Part shown: one piece after another, positions 1-8,287 of the stretch | Numbering within the stretch: the first letter of the stretch is position 1 | Layout of the letters: each line of letters opens with the position of its first letter | NCBI RefSeq assembly: GCF_030269925.1 | Contig: NC_085126.1 | Coordinates: 8,434,501 to 8,498,500, forward strand | Length of the DNA stretch: 64,000 nucleotides | Direction: 5' to 3' | Source of the DNA: Bombyx mori | Lineage: Eukaryota; Arthropoda; Insecta; Lepidoptera; Bombycidae | Notes under the pieces: model-generated | Databases searched by the model: none | Seen by the model: the letters and a program-made list of their open reading frames with translations, nothing else | Told to the model about the DNA's origin: nothing | Position numbers and translations under genes: made by a program

Positions 1-945
1 CCACGCGGCGCGCAACACGCCTCCATCGGACGACGACAGAAAAACGGGGCACACTTCCCCGACCCAAAGATTGCGCACTGCGCCGGTACACCGCGGCCAG
101 GACCTCGGCCTCGTACTCCAACGTACTCCAACCTCCGCTGAGATGTACGGTAACCCCGCACGACCCTCACCGCCAGCACCCTCTGAACCCTCTGTAAGAG
201 GGCCTCGCTCCAAGCGGAGAGCGTGGGCGACCAGACGGGAGCGCAGTACAAGGCCATGCTCCGCACCACCACCATATACAGACGCCGGACCGCTTTTCCT
301 CCTCCTCCGATATTTGCGAGCAAGCGGGCTAGGGCACCCGCCGCCCCGAGCAATTTCGCGACCAGCACGTCAAAGTTCCGATCAAACGTCCATCTGCTGT
401 CCGTCCAGCACGAACCCCAGATATTTGAGATGGGGCCGGACAGCGATCGAAGTTCCCCTGACGATGATGGTCGAGCCCGGAGGAGGCCCCTTCCGAGCCG
501 GGTGAAGAAAACACACGGCCTCGGACTGGTGCAGGGCAACCTCCAAACCGAGCTTCCCTATTTTGGCTACGACTGTTGCCACCGCAGCCGCAAGCAGAAC
601 CGACTCCGAAGACGCCGAACGGTAGTCGTCTCCGCGGGCCTTCAGCAGCGTGTCGTCGGCGTAGCAAATGACCTGCACGCTACGCAGGATAGCCCCGCGG
701 AGGACCCAATCGAACCCGACATCCCACAGGAGCGGACCCAGAACCGACACCTGCGAGACACCACACGAAACCGCTTTGTGTCCCCACCCCCTCCGTTCTG
801 GGAAGACCCGCCCTGCCCTGCGAGGTAATCCTTGATCAGGTTCCGGAGACCGGTGGGGACGCGGTAGAACCTTAACGACTCCAGGATCGTGCTCCAGGGG
901 ATCGTATTGAAGGCGTTGGAGATGTCTATAGACACCGCCAACCGC
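1..945 (-). pseudogene. R1-clade ORF2 fragment: reverse transcriptase palm and thumb
   Basis: Reverse transcriptase remnant of a non-LTR retrotransposon. In one frame the motif A region reads SIDISNAFNTIPWS (near 890-930). After a frameshift another frame carries GPLLWDVGFDWVLRG and the catalytic YADDT (around 655-665), followed by LGLEVAL and LKYLGFVLDG. Below position 380 further pieces match the R1 thumb region (ARLLANIGGGGKAVRRLYM, then VRSMALYCAPVW). At least one frameshift separates motif A from the YADD block, so no functional enzyme is made. The endonuclease that normally precedes RT is absent because of the internal deletion. Confidence 0.8.
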
Positions 946-1946
946 TATGGGGCACCTTATTAGCACCTGACCCGTACCTCCGGGGCCCAGTTTGATATCC
1001 CCGACCTTTACGCTCTCGCAGGGGCACTCCGTGATCTTAGTCAGCTCGGCACCAATCTCTTCTCTGGTAATGAAGTCGTCGAGGCTGCTTAGTCTGACAG
1101 CGGCCGTTATTGTCGGCCTCGAAACGAGTATGTTCTTCGAGGTCAAAACCTCCCGCAGTTTCTACGCCAGCAAATCTGCTTTCTCGTTCTGGTCGGCGCC
1201 GTCTACGACCAACACCTTCGCTCCCGTCACCGCTGAGCGTATCCGAGCGGTTGGGATTCCCAGGTCTGCCGGATCGATTTTGGCCGTGGCCTCGGCGAGG
1301 AACAACCGGTAAGTGATTCCGCGCTCGACGGCCTCCGGCTGCAGCTTAATTATAACCGCCTGCAGCTTAATTATAACCGCCTGCGAGCGCGGTGGCCGGA
1401 GGCGTTTCTTCTTCTCCTTCGAGGGGGGTAGAGTAGGAACGATGCTGGTCGCCGTTGCCGTCCTCGGTTTGGCGTCTCTTCGGGCCACCGTGGTCGTTCT
1501 TGTCGTCTTCTTCACGTACGCCTCCTTTGCGGCGGCGAGGCCAACGTACTATCCCGGTTGTGGGCGGTCTGTCTACCCCTTTTTGACGGGGTCTTGGAGG
1601 CGTCTCTTCCGGCTGAGCACGCCGTGTCATCACCGGAGCTGCTCTCTGAGCACTCCGTGCTGGAGCCCTTCAACCTCTTCCTCCGGCTTCTTGTGACTGA
1701 TGAGCGGCCCGAGCTGGCCGTAGCCATGCTGTCATCCGACAGAGCGTTCACCTGCTCCTTGTCCTTCACGGACCCTCCTCGACTCTGTTTGTTTTCTCCG
1801 TCCTTCGCGGACACTACCTCCGTCCTTCACGGACCTTGCTTCTTTTTCTACGTCATTCGCGGACACCCTACCTCCGTCCTTCACGGAACCCCTTCGAACA
1901 GTTATTGCCGATTGCTCAACCGCACGGAGGGATTCTCCCCCCTAAA
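946..1946 (-). pseudogene. R1-clade ORF1 (gag-like) remnant
   Basis: Pieces of the RNA-binding ORF1 protein in different frames. The downstream piece contains LDDFITREEIGAEL and VKVGDIKLGPGGTG, matching in layout the ITGLDECATKEEVAAAI / VKVGELRATYSGTR segment that precedes the zinc knuckles in the complete copy at 49188-51635. The middle piece (1162-1515) carries EAVERGITYRLFLAEATAKI, the counterpart of AAKERGITYHDVMTQARGG. The N-terminal piece (1512-1814) is basic and serine-rich. The zinc knuckles themselves are deleted. A 21-bp tandem duplication at 1339-1380 repeats QAVIIKL in frame. Around 1735-1890 the motif CGTCCTTC(A/G)CGGA recurs several times. Confidence 0.7.
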
Positions 1947-2795
1947 TCATCTTGATAACTGTACATATTAATTTTTTATTTTCCTGTTTTTATTAGCCAG
2001 GGTTACAGTCCCCTGGGACGCCCTCGCGACTGGTCTCCCGCCAGCCATGCATCTCATCGCCGGGCACCTGAGCTTAAGATTGGGGTATTTTTTAAAGGGG
2101 TTTACGTCCTCGAGGCTCCGTGCCTCGCGGCAGCGGCCCCCGTCCCCCACGCGGTGAGGATTACGGGTTGGCCGGCGGTCCGCCGAGTGCAACGAGCAAC
2201 ACGACATACTACCGCCCGACACTCGAGTGAGCAGCAATCCACGAAGCCACGCCGGTATACCGGTACCCCCCTCTGGAGGGCGTTCCCCTGTAGCTGTGCA
2301 GCCGGGGACATGGCGACCAGCGGCCAGAAGATGCGTAAGCAACGCCGGCTCGCTTTCTCGACGATGAAAGGCAGACCAAGAGCGGCCCGCCACATCCGGT
2401 GGGTCACGCCGATAATAGTTCGGACGTGGCCCCAAAACAAAAAAGATAAGAAAACCAATAAAACAAAACAAGGCAAAACAAAACAACATAAAGGGGAAGA
2501 AGAAAAGGCGAACGAAGAGCCCCAGGCTTCCCCAGAAGAAACACCCACCCTTCAGCCAGTGAAGGGCGTGGAGAGCCCGGAACCACCCTCTGCTGGTTTT
2601 GGTCCGCGTCGCTCAATCTCCCCCGCCGTGACACGACGAGAGAGAAGGAGCGATACCCCTGGGAGTGTGACTGCTCCCAGAGGCCCGTAATCCGCCACCT
2701 ACGGACGCGCCCGGTGGAAATCCAGCAAAACTCCACCACAGACGGAGCCCCCCGCCACGCAGAGTGCGCGCCGGGTCGCTCGCCCAGGTCCCGGG
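1947..2795 (-). other. 5' untranslated/promoter region of the R1-clade LINE
   Basis: Noncoding leader of the minus-strand LINE. It aligns by eye with about 51640-52391, the 5' UTR of the full-length element, with a similar end sequence (CGCCCAGGTCCCGGG at about 2781-2795 against CGCCCAGGTCCCTCGGG). LINE 5' UTRs of this sort hold an internal RNA polymerase II promoter; I cannot point to its elements here. The similarity is much higher than in the protein-coding parts. Confidence 0.65.
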
Positions 2796-2957
2796 ATCAT
2801 GAGCAGAACCTGGCCAGCGAGCTACAAGACTCATTAGTCTCAAATCAGCATCACGTACAGCTTGGATGTTATAGGGGAAGTAACCTTTCCTATTCCTAAA
2901 TTCTTCTCCAACTAAGCGGCCTTTAATATGTCTAAAACGAAAATGATTTAAACTTAT
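2796..2957. other. Intergenic, nothing recognised
   Basis: Short AT-rich flank between the LINE 5' end and the Harbinger scrap. No coding or repeat signal seen. Confidence 0.5.
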
Positions 2958-3110
2958 TTAATGAAAATTAACATCAGTTAAATAGGATGCTAGTTTTACT
3001 TTGAACTTACTTGGAGATTGTATGCGAATATGTGTACAATCAATTGTTCCAAGAACCCGGGGACATCCAGCAATTCTGTAAAATTTCTCCACTCCTCCTT
3101 GTTGCATATG
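2958..3110 (-). pseudogene. PIF/Harbinger transposase fragment
   Basis: A short minus-strand fragment reading GCPRVLGTIDCTHIRIQSPS. This is the first catalytic-aspartate region of HARBI1-like (DDE_Tnp_4) transposases, normally GxIDGTHIxIxxP. The glycine after the aspartate is replaced by cysteine. The fragment ends abruptly at the LTR piece on its right (3113 onward). Too short to assign to a particular Harbinger family; transposase for a DNA transposon in its intact form. Confidence 0.6.
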
Positions 3111-3112
3111 TA

Positions 3113-3345
3113 TGTGGGATGCAGGCTTCAGACAAATAAAAGTTTCGCGTTTACTTTCACGTTTTATTAAAATACTATTCATTACAATAATAATCGTTAA
3201 TCGTTTCGTGTTCTTCATGCCTCGTTCGTCGTCGTTCATCTGTCATCTCACACGTCATCCTCTTCCTTTCTCTATATATCGCTGCGTTCACAGACATCGG
3301 CTTGCATCCAACATATCATCCGTTCAAGAAAACATCATTCCCACA
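3113..3345 (-). repeat. LTR fragment, same family as the Ty3/gypsy LTR at 40661-40900
   Basis: About 230 bp nearly identical in order and content to 40661-40890, including the stretch GTTAATCGTTTCGTGTTCTT. At 40661 the repeat abuts a primer-binding site and gag, which identifies it as the 3' part (R/U5) of an LTR on the minus strand. Here it lacks a primer-binding site and ends at a Harbinger scrap, so it is a solo or truncated LTR. An AATAAA signal is present on the minus strand. Confidence 0.7.
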
Positions 3346-3795
3346 TGTATATACCTATCATACAATCTAGCAATGCATATTGATATGTCTCTCACAATTC
3401 TGCCTGCTGTCGATTTCGACATAAAAACAAAGCCGGCTATGGAGATGAGCACGGTACCCAATGTATAGAATCGTAACGTCAATAAGAGTTGATGTATTGG
3501 AGAAACTCCATGATTCTTGAAAGTTTATAACGAAAGCTTATTGCCGTGTAGATTCAGGTACATACATAAATCTAGTGTATTATTGAGAAGATATATACTA
3601 ACCTTGATGAAGTCACGCGGATAAAATGTATGTTCATGACGATGGTGAAGAAGAAACCACGCATGACAGAATTATGATAGTTTTATTTAATTACTTTTAA
3701 AATACATTATATTATTAACAAATGTGCATGTTGACGCGTGTCACGCTGCTGGTCGACCGACACGAATCTTAGGCCGCGGGCGCATCTTCCTCCCG
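3346..3795 (-). other. Noncoding stretch, possibly part of the BEL element 3' LTR
   Basis: About 450 bp without coding signal lying just downstream (minus strand) of the BEL integrase. On the minus strand a TGTT that could begin an LTR lies at about 3722, followed by AATAAA-like sequence near 3690. I could not confirm it against a second LTR because no 5' LTR is present, so the assignment is a guess. Confidence 0.3.
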
Positions 3796-4860
3796 CTACC
3801 TTCCCCCGTCCCCTCTCTCGCCCTGAACGTCGTGAACATCCTCCCCCCCCTTGGAAGCTGAGGTTCCAAGGAGCTCATAGGCATCTCCTGTGGGCAGAGC
3901 GCAAATTTTTGTTAACGCTCTTTTGACGATGCCCTTTGACGTCTTGATATCCACAACTCTGCAGATTCCATCAGGTCCATAATACATGTGGTGAATTCGT
4001 CCTAGGATCCATTTCATTGGTGGAAGTTGATCATCCTTGACGACTACCATGTCTCCAATTTTTACGTTCCGCTCGCCATTCTTCTGCCATTTTACACGCT
4101 GCTGGAACTCACGTGACCACCGTGTCCAGAACGTTTGTCTCATACGTTCTAACTGCTGGTATCGGTTGATCGATATCCTGGTCGTAGTTGGAGCCGGTAA
4201 CGACGATAATGGACGCCCGATAAGGAAGTGCCAAAGTGTTAAAGGTGTAATATCAAAGGGGTCCGCTGACATAGGTGTCAAGGGACGGGAATTTAAAATT
4301 GCCTCAGTTTGAGAGAACAACATTGTTAATTCCTCAAAGGTTAAACCATTATTTCCTGCTACACGTTTTAGATTAAACTTTGCGGCCTTAACGCCAGCCT
4401 CCCAGATACCACCAAAGTTGGGAGCGTAGGCTGGAATGAATTTAAACTCTATGCCCTCACATAAACCGAAATCAGTAACGGACTCATTACCGGCTTTAAG
4501 CATTCTTTTCAATTCATTATTCGCCCCAACATAATTTTTGCCATTGTCGCAATATATTGTTCGTGGTTTACCGCGCCTAGAGATGAACCGACGTAAGCAG
4601 AGGATGAACGCATTTACCCCCATACCCATTTGCTTAGTTCACTCACGACCTCTAGGTGCAGAGCTTTAGTGCAAAAGCAAACAAAGAGACACAAGTAGCA
4701 TTTGCTTGTTCTTGCGCCACGGCCTTTGCGATTCAATATAAGGAAGGGACCTGCAAAATCGGTGCCACAAGTCTCAAACGGAGCAGCTGGATTGACACGA
4801 GGATCAGGTAAGTTAGACATAATAGGCTGTATAATTTTGCCTTTTAATTTTGGTACACTG
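3796..4860 (-). pseudogene. BEL/Pao integrase, frameshifted
   Basis: Two overlapping frames carry the integrase. The upstream piece (4614-4820) has SNLPDPRVNPAAPFETCG and TDFAGPF, the start of the catalytic core; the downstream piece (3796-4629) has RTIYCDNGKNYVGANNELKR, PAYAPNFGGIWEAGVKAAK and the terminal domain with GDMVVVKDDQLPPMKWILGR. The catalytic acidic residues D, D and E are visible (TDFAG, CDNG, WEAG). A frameshift near 4815 separates it from the Gag-Pol frame and another near 4625 splits it. In life it would insert the element cDNA into the chromosome. Confidence 0.8.
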
Positions 4861-7371
4861 TACGCAATTATTAGTTGTCTGAGTAGATTTATCCCTCCAG
4901 AGAATCAATTGCAGATGGCGCTGCGACTCATCGACCTCAATTTGTCGGTGCATTTTTTCTATGTCTCCTGTGACAACAAATGCATTATAACGAAAACGTG
5001 ACAAGATCGAAAACAAATCGTCCTGCACTACCGACCTTACAAGCTGTGTATCATTGAATGACCTATCGCTCGTGGTTTTACATGAGCCATCGAATACGAC
5101 GCGCATAGGTGTAGTTTCGCTTTGATCACGTGTCACAGGGTGATGAGGCAAATAATACCCGAAAGGAGGACTCTCGATTGGTAATAAATGGCCCAACCGT
5201 TCATACTCATGAATAAAAGCTTTATATTTTTCTTTCAAAATCGGAAACTTGTCGAGTTTTTTCTCTAAACTAAAAAATCTACATTTAGCAGTATTGAAAG
5301 AATCACCCAGAGCTCTATCAGGCGACTCACTCAAAGGCATCAGTACTGAGAATCGACCTTCTTCAGTACGCTTTGTATTTTGTAAAAAATGAGATTCACA
5401 TACCTCATCAACCTTTGAGAACTTCTGCCTGTTAAGAGGGGGAAATTCCTCAATCTCCCAAAACCTAGGAAGAGATTCATTTATATTTCGGGAGAAATTA
5501 CAAATTTTGTCATGAACTCCTGAACCAGAACCTACACCAGTTGGCCCAGATATCAACCAACCTAATCGTGATTCTTGGAGAGTAGGCTTATTTCGCCCAA
5601 GCTTAATCTGATGACCATGAACGATCTCCCAGAATACATCTGCCCCTAACAACATATGAATATCAGAGGGATTAAAAAAGCTTGGATCAGCCAACTCAAT
5701 GTTCGCAGGTAAGTTCAACGTAGACGTGTCTATTTCGACGTTAGGTAATCTATTTGTTATATGTGGTATGACCAGACAAGATACCATCATGTGAAAAGAA
5801 TTGACCCGTGATTGTATTTTTATGTTACACACTTGTGATGCAGCACAGACTGTGTTATTAATTCCCAATACCTTTATAGGATTTTGATGAGAAATAGGTA
5901 AGTTAATCTTTCTTTGTAGTTCTTCCGTCACGAAAGACGCCTGGCTTCCGTTGTCGAGAAGCGCTTTCACGAGGTAAGTTATATTACTGTTCGGATCAAC
6001 TATTCTCACCTGAGCGGTACAAAGCAACACTTGACCAGGCATCATCGCAGACAGCGACACCTGTTCATTGGCACTACCGCCTTGAGAAGAAGAAGACGGG
6101 CTAGGTATGTTGTTGTCTGTGTTCACGGTACCATTCTCTTGCAATTGTTTATGTAATAACGAGTTGTGTTTCGCATTACATATCTGGCAGCCTTTCCTGA
6201 AGCAACGAGAGGGACGATGACCAGATTTAAGACAATTAGAACACAATTTATGCTTATTAACTAGGCTCAACCTTGCATCTACATTCATATTTCTAAATTT
6301 ATCGCACTCGTAAATAAAATGATTTTTTGAACAAATAACACACGATTTCGACGATGAATTTGCAGCAACAAAAGATTTAGTATATTTTGGTTCTCTACTT
6401 TGTACGTGTTTATCAGTCTTTGGTTGTTCAGTTTTGCAAAAGTGTACAGTTTCCAAAACATCAGCACGATTACGTAAAAATTGACAAAAAGATTCAAGAG
6501 AAGGCGGCTTAGTCAAAGAATTCCTGTGCTCCTCCCATTTGCGACTTGTGGCGCCATCTAGTTTTGTTGTCATCATAAAAATGATCAAAGTGTCCCAGAA
6601 GGAAGTAGGTTCCTTTAGGGTACCTAGAGCTCGCAAGTGTTTTGTGAAATAATCAATAATATAACGCAGTGACTGATGGGATTCCCTAGCAATAGGTTGA
6701 AATGAAAACAATGCCCTTAAATGATTGTTAACAAGAAGTCTTGTATTGTCATATCGTTGGCAAAGTAGGTCCCATGCTACGTCATAATTTTCCGACGAAA
6801 ACTCAATTGATTTTATCACTACCGCGGCACTACCTTCCAACACGGACCGCAAATAATGAAATTTATTAATTTTCGGAATTGACTCATTTTCGTTTACCAT
6901 AGAACGAAAAGTATCTCGAAATTCCAGCCACTTCAAATAATTGCCGTCAAAACTAGGCAAATTTATTGTTGGCAACTTAATATTAAGAAATTTAGATTTG
7001 GATTCAAATGAATTTAAAGACCCATCGCTACGATTAGTATTATTCGGTTTTTGAGCATCCCCACAGCTCTCAATAATATTCTGCGCTTGTACGATTAAGG
7101 AACAAAAATTATTTTCCATTGTTTCCCTTTCTTGTAATTGCCTTTCTTGTTCTAGAGTATCCTCGCTCAATAATTCAATTTTTCGTTGAACTTCATCAAA
7201 AACGGTCAATAAGTTTTGAAATCTATCTAGTTTAAATTGAAGCTCATTAAGCTGAACCTTAGGCATTACTTTAGAATCAATTGCTTCTATAATTTTCATA
7301 TACTTATGAAAGGCAGTTACTCTTCCCCTAATCGTACCGCGTTCCTGAATTAATGATTTCAATTCCGCCAT
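4813..7371 (-). CDS. BEL/Pao Gag-protease-(partial RT) polyprotein, fused to integrase start by deletion
   Basis: An open frame of 852 codons beginning MAELKSLIQERGTIRGRV. The N-terminal 330 residues have the coiled-coil and gag region typical of BEL elements (LPSFDGNYLKWLEFRDTF). Cysteine/histidine knuckles follow around residues 345-425 (CVICSKNHFIYEC, CSNCLKSGHRPSRC). The aspartic protease has its active-site ALLDNGSQASFV near residue 470. RT begins with MRVVFDGSCK (about 760) and GDIEKMHRQIEV (about 800), then passes directly into CVQCTKIKRQ of the integrase zinc-binding region. The YxDD part of RT and RNase H are therefore missing through an in-frame deletion near 4880. Long and open despite the deletion, so the insertion is not old. 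Confidence 0.85.
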   Translation of the reverse strand: MAELKSLIQERGTIRGRVTAFHKYMKIIEAIDSKVMPKVQLNELQFKLDRFQNLLTVFDEVQRKIELLSEDTLEQERQLQERETMENNFCSLIVQAQNIIESCGDAQKPNNTNRSDGSLNSFESKSKFLNIKLPTINLPSFDGNYLKWLEFRDTFRSMVNENESIPKINKFHYLRSVLEGSAAVVIKSIEFSSENYDVAWDLLCQRYDNTRLLVNNHLRALFSFQPIARESHQSLRYIIDYFTKHLRALGTLKEPTSFWDTLIIFMMTTKLDGATSRKWEEHRNSLTKPPSLESFCQFLRNRADVLETVHFCKTEQPKTDKHVQSREPKYTKSFVAANSSSKSCVICSKNHFIYECDKFRNMNVDARLSLVNKHKLCSNCLKSGHRPSRCFRKGCQICNAKHNSLLHKQLQENGTVNTDNNIPSPSSSSQGGSANEQVSLSAMMPGQVLLCTAQVRIVDPNSNITYLVKALLDNGSQASFVTEELQRKINLPISHQNPIKVLGINNTVCAASQVCNIKIQSRVNSFHMMVSCLVIPHITNRLPNVEIDTSTLNLPANIELADPSFFNPSDIHMLLGADVFWEIVHGHQIKLGRNKPTLQESRLGWLISGPTGVGSGSGVHDKICNFSRNINESLPRFWEIEEFPPLNRQKFSKVDEVCESHFLQNTKRTEEGRFSVLMPLSESPDRALGDSFNTAKCRFFSLEKKLDKFPILKEKYKAFIHEYERLGHLLPIESPPFGYYLPHHPVTRDQSETTPMRVVFDGSCKTTSDRSFNDTQLVRSVVQDDLFSILSRFRYNAFVVTGDIEKMHRQIEVDESQRHLQLILWRDKSTQTTNNCVQCTKIKRQNYTAYYV

Positions 7372-8262
7372 AATTTAAAAATGCAAGTAAATGGGCGAAT
7401 AATAAATCAAAAACAATTACCAGAACCGAAGCTAATAAATGTTAAATTAAGAAACCAAACCATAAAGGCCGCTGTAAGTGTTCAACAGCGGCAGCCAAGT
7501 CGCTTAGTCCAGTCCGTCACTGATCCCGTCTTACGCTCTCTTTGTTCCACTTCGATTAATATACGCGCAGGTGCTTTAGTTGGGATCCAGGGGCTTCCTT
7601 GGCGGCTCGGATAGCTGGAATAGTCGGCAAAAAACTAATAAAATAGCTGTGTAAACAATCACTTTTCATGAACCTATATATTTTATACATAAATCACAAA
7701 TAGTGCAAAAAAGCTATTGAATAAAAAGCCGTAACTTATTCCAACAATTAGCATACGAAATAATATTTTACAAAAAAATAACAGTTAATGACACATAGTG
7801 CGAAGATTCGTAGCAAAAAATGTTTGCGTGTATGTGGGTAGATACAATTTCATTCCCAAGTAGCAATCAGCAAAGCATCAAGAAAAACTTACGAAAATTA
7901 TGCAAAAATATATTATTAAAATAGCAAATTAATTAAATTATTAGTAAATTAAATTAATTTCGTACTGATTACGATCGCATATTGCGTCGACAAACAATAA
8001 CAATGTGGGTATATTTGATTTACACAAGCAAGCGTTCTGCGACAAAATGAGGCAAAATTCCCATAATTAATGAAAATATAATTGAAAATTGGCTACTTCC
8101 TTAAACGAGCTCAATGCAGCAGTAGATATGACGATCCAACAGCTGTGCAGTCGTCAGGTACGAGCAATCCAACAACCAACATTAATGGGCTATTTTTCTT
8201 TTCGCCTTTACGTCACATCACGTCCGATCCTTCCTCTCAGAAGGATTCGTCTTCAATTCACG
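7372..8262 (-). other. BEL/Pao leader, noncoding
   Basis: AT-rich sequence of about 890 bp between the primer-binding site and the gag start codon. No protein-coding signal. I see no repeat boundary that would show another insertion in it, although the leader is long for a BEL element. Confidence 0.4.
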
Positions 8263-8280
8263 ATCACGTCGGGGTCACCA
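8263..8280 (-). promoter_or_regulatory. Primer-binding site (tRNA primer) of the BEL element
   Basis: Minus strand reads TGGTGACCCCGACGTGAT. It begins with TGG, as expected for pairing with a tRNA 3' CCA end, and this sequence type is common just inside the 5' LTR of insect LTR elements. It fixes where the missing 5' LTR should end, at about 8282. Confidence 0.7.
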
Positions 8281-8287
8281 ATTTCTT

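Larger units (their letters stand above)
1..2795 (-). mobile_element. R1-clade non-LTR retrotransposon, internally deleted, runs off left edge
   Basis: A minus-strand LINE whose 5' end lies at about 2795 and whose 3' end is outside the window. Its 5' untranslated region (about 1947-2795) is closely similar to that of the full-length element at 45364-52391, including the segment around 2007-2350. Downstream come decayed ORF1 (gag-like) pieces, then reverse transcriptase. The ORF1 sequence is joined directly to RT around 940-950, so the end of ORF1, the whole endonuclease and the N-terminal RT are missing, roughly 2 kb relative to the complete copy. The proteins are much more diverged than the 5' UTR, so this is a related subfamily and not a simple broken copy of the same element. 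Confidence 0.85.
3796..8280 (-). mobile_element. BEL/Pao LTR retrotransposon, internally deleted, no 5' LTR
   Basis: A minus-strand BEL/Pao element with, in order, primer-binding site (8263-8280), a leader of about 900 bp, a long gag-protease-RT frame (4813-7371) and integrase (3796-4860). The catalytic half of RT and all of RNase H are deleted. The place where a 5' LTR should lie, immediately beyond 8280, is instead occupied by viral polymerase sequence. The element cannot move by itself. Several BEL-type fragments elsewhere in the window (29005-31990, 40905-42061) belong to other families. Confidence 0.85.

Noticed and set aside
3113..3345. LTR of the adjacent BEL element
   Set aside because: The same repeat at 40661 is followed by a Pro-type primer-binding site and Ty3 gag, whereas this BEL has a different primer-binding site.
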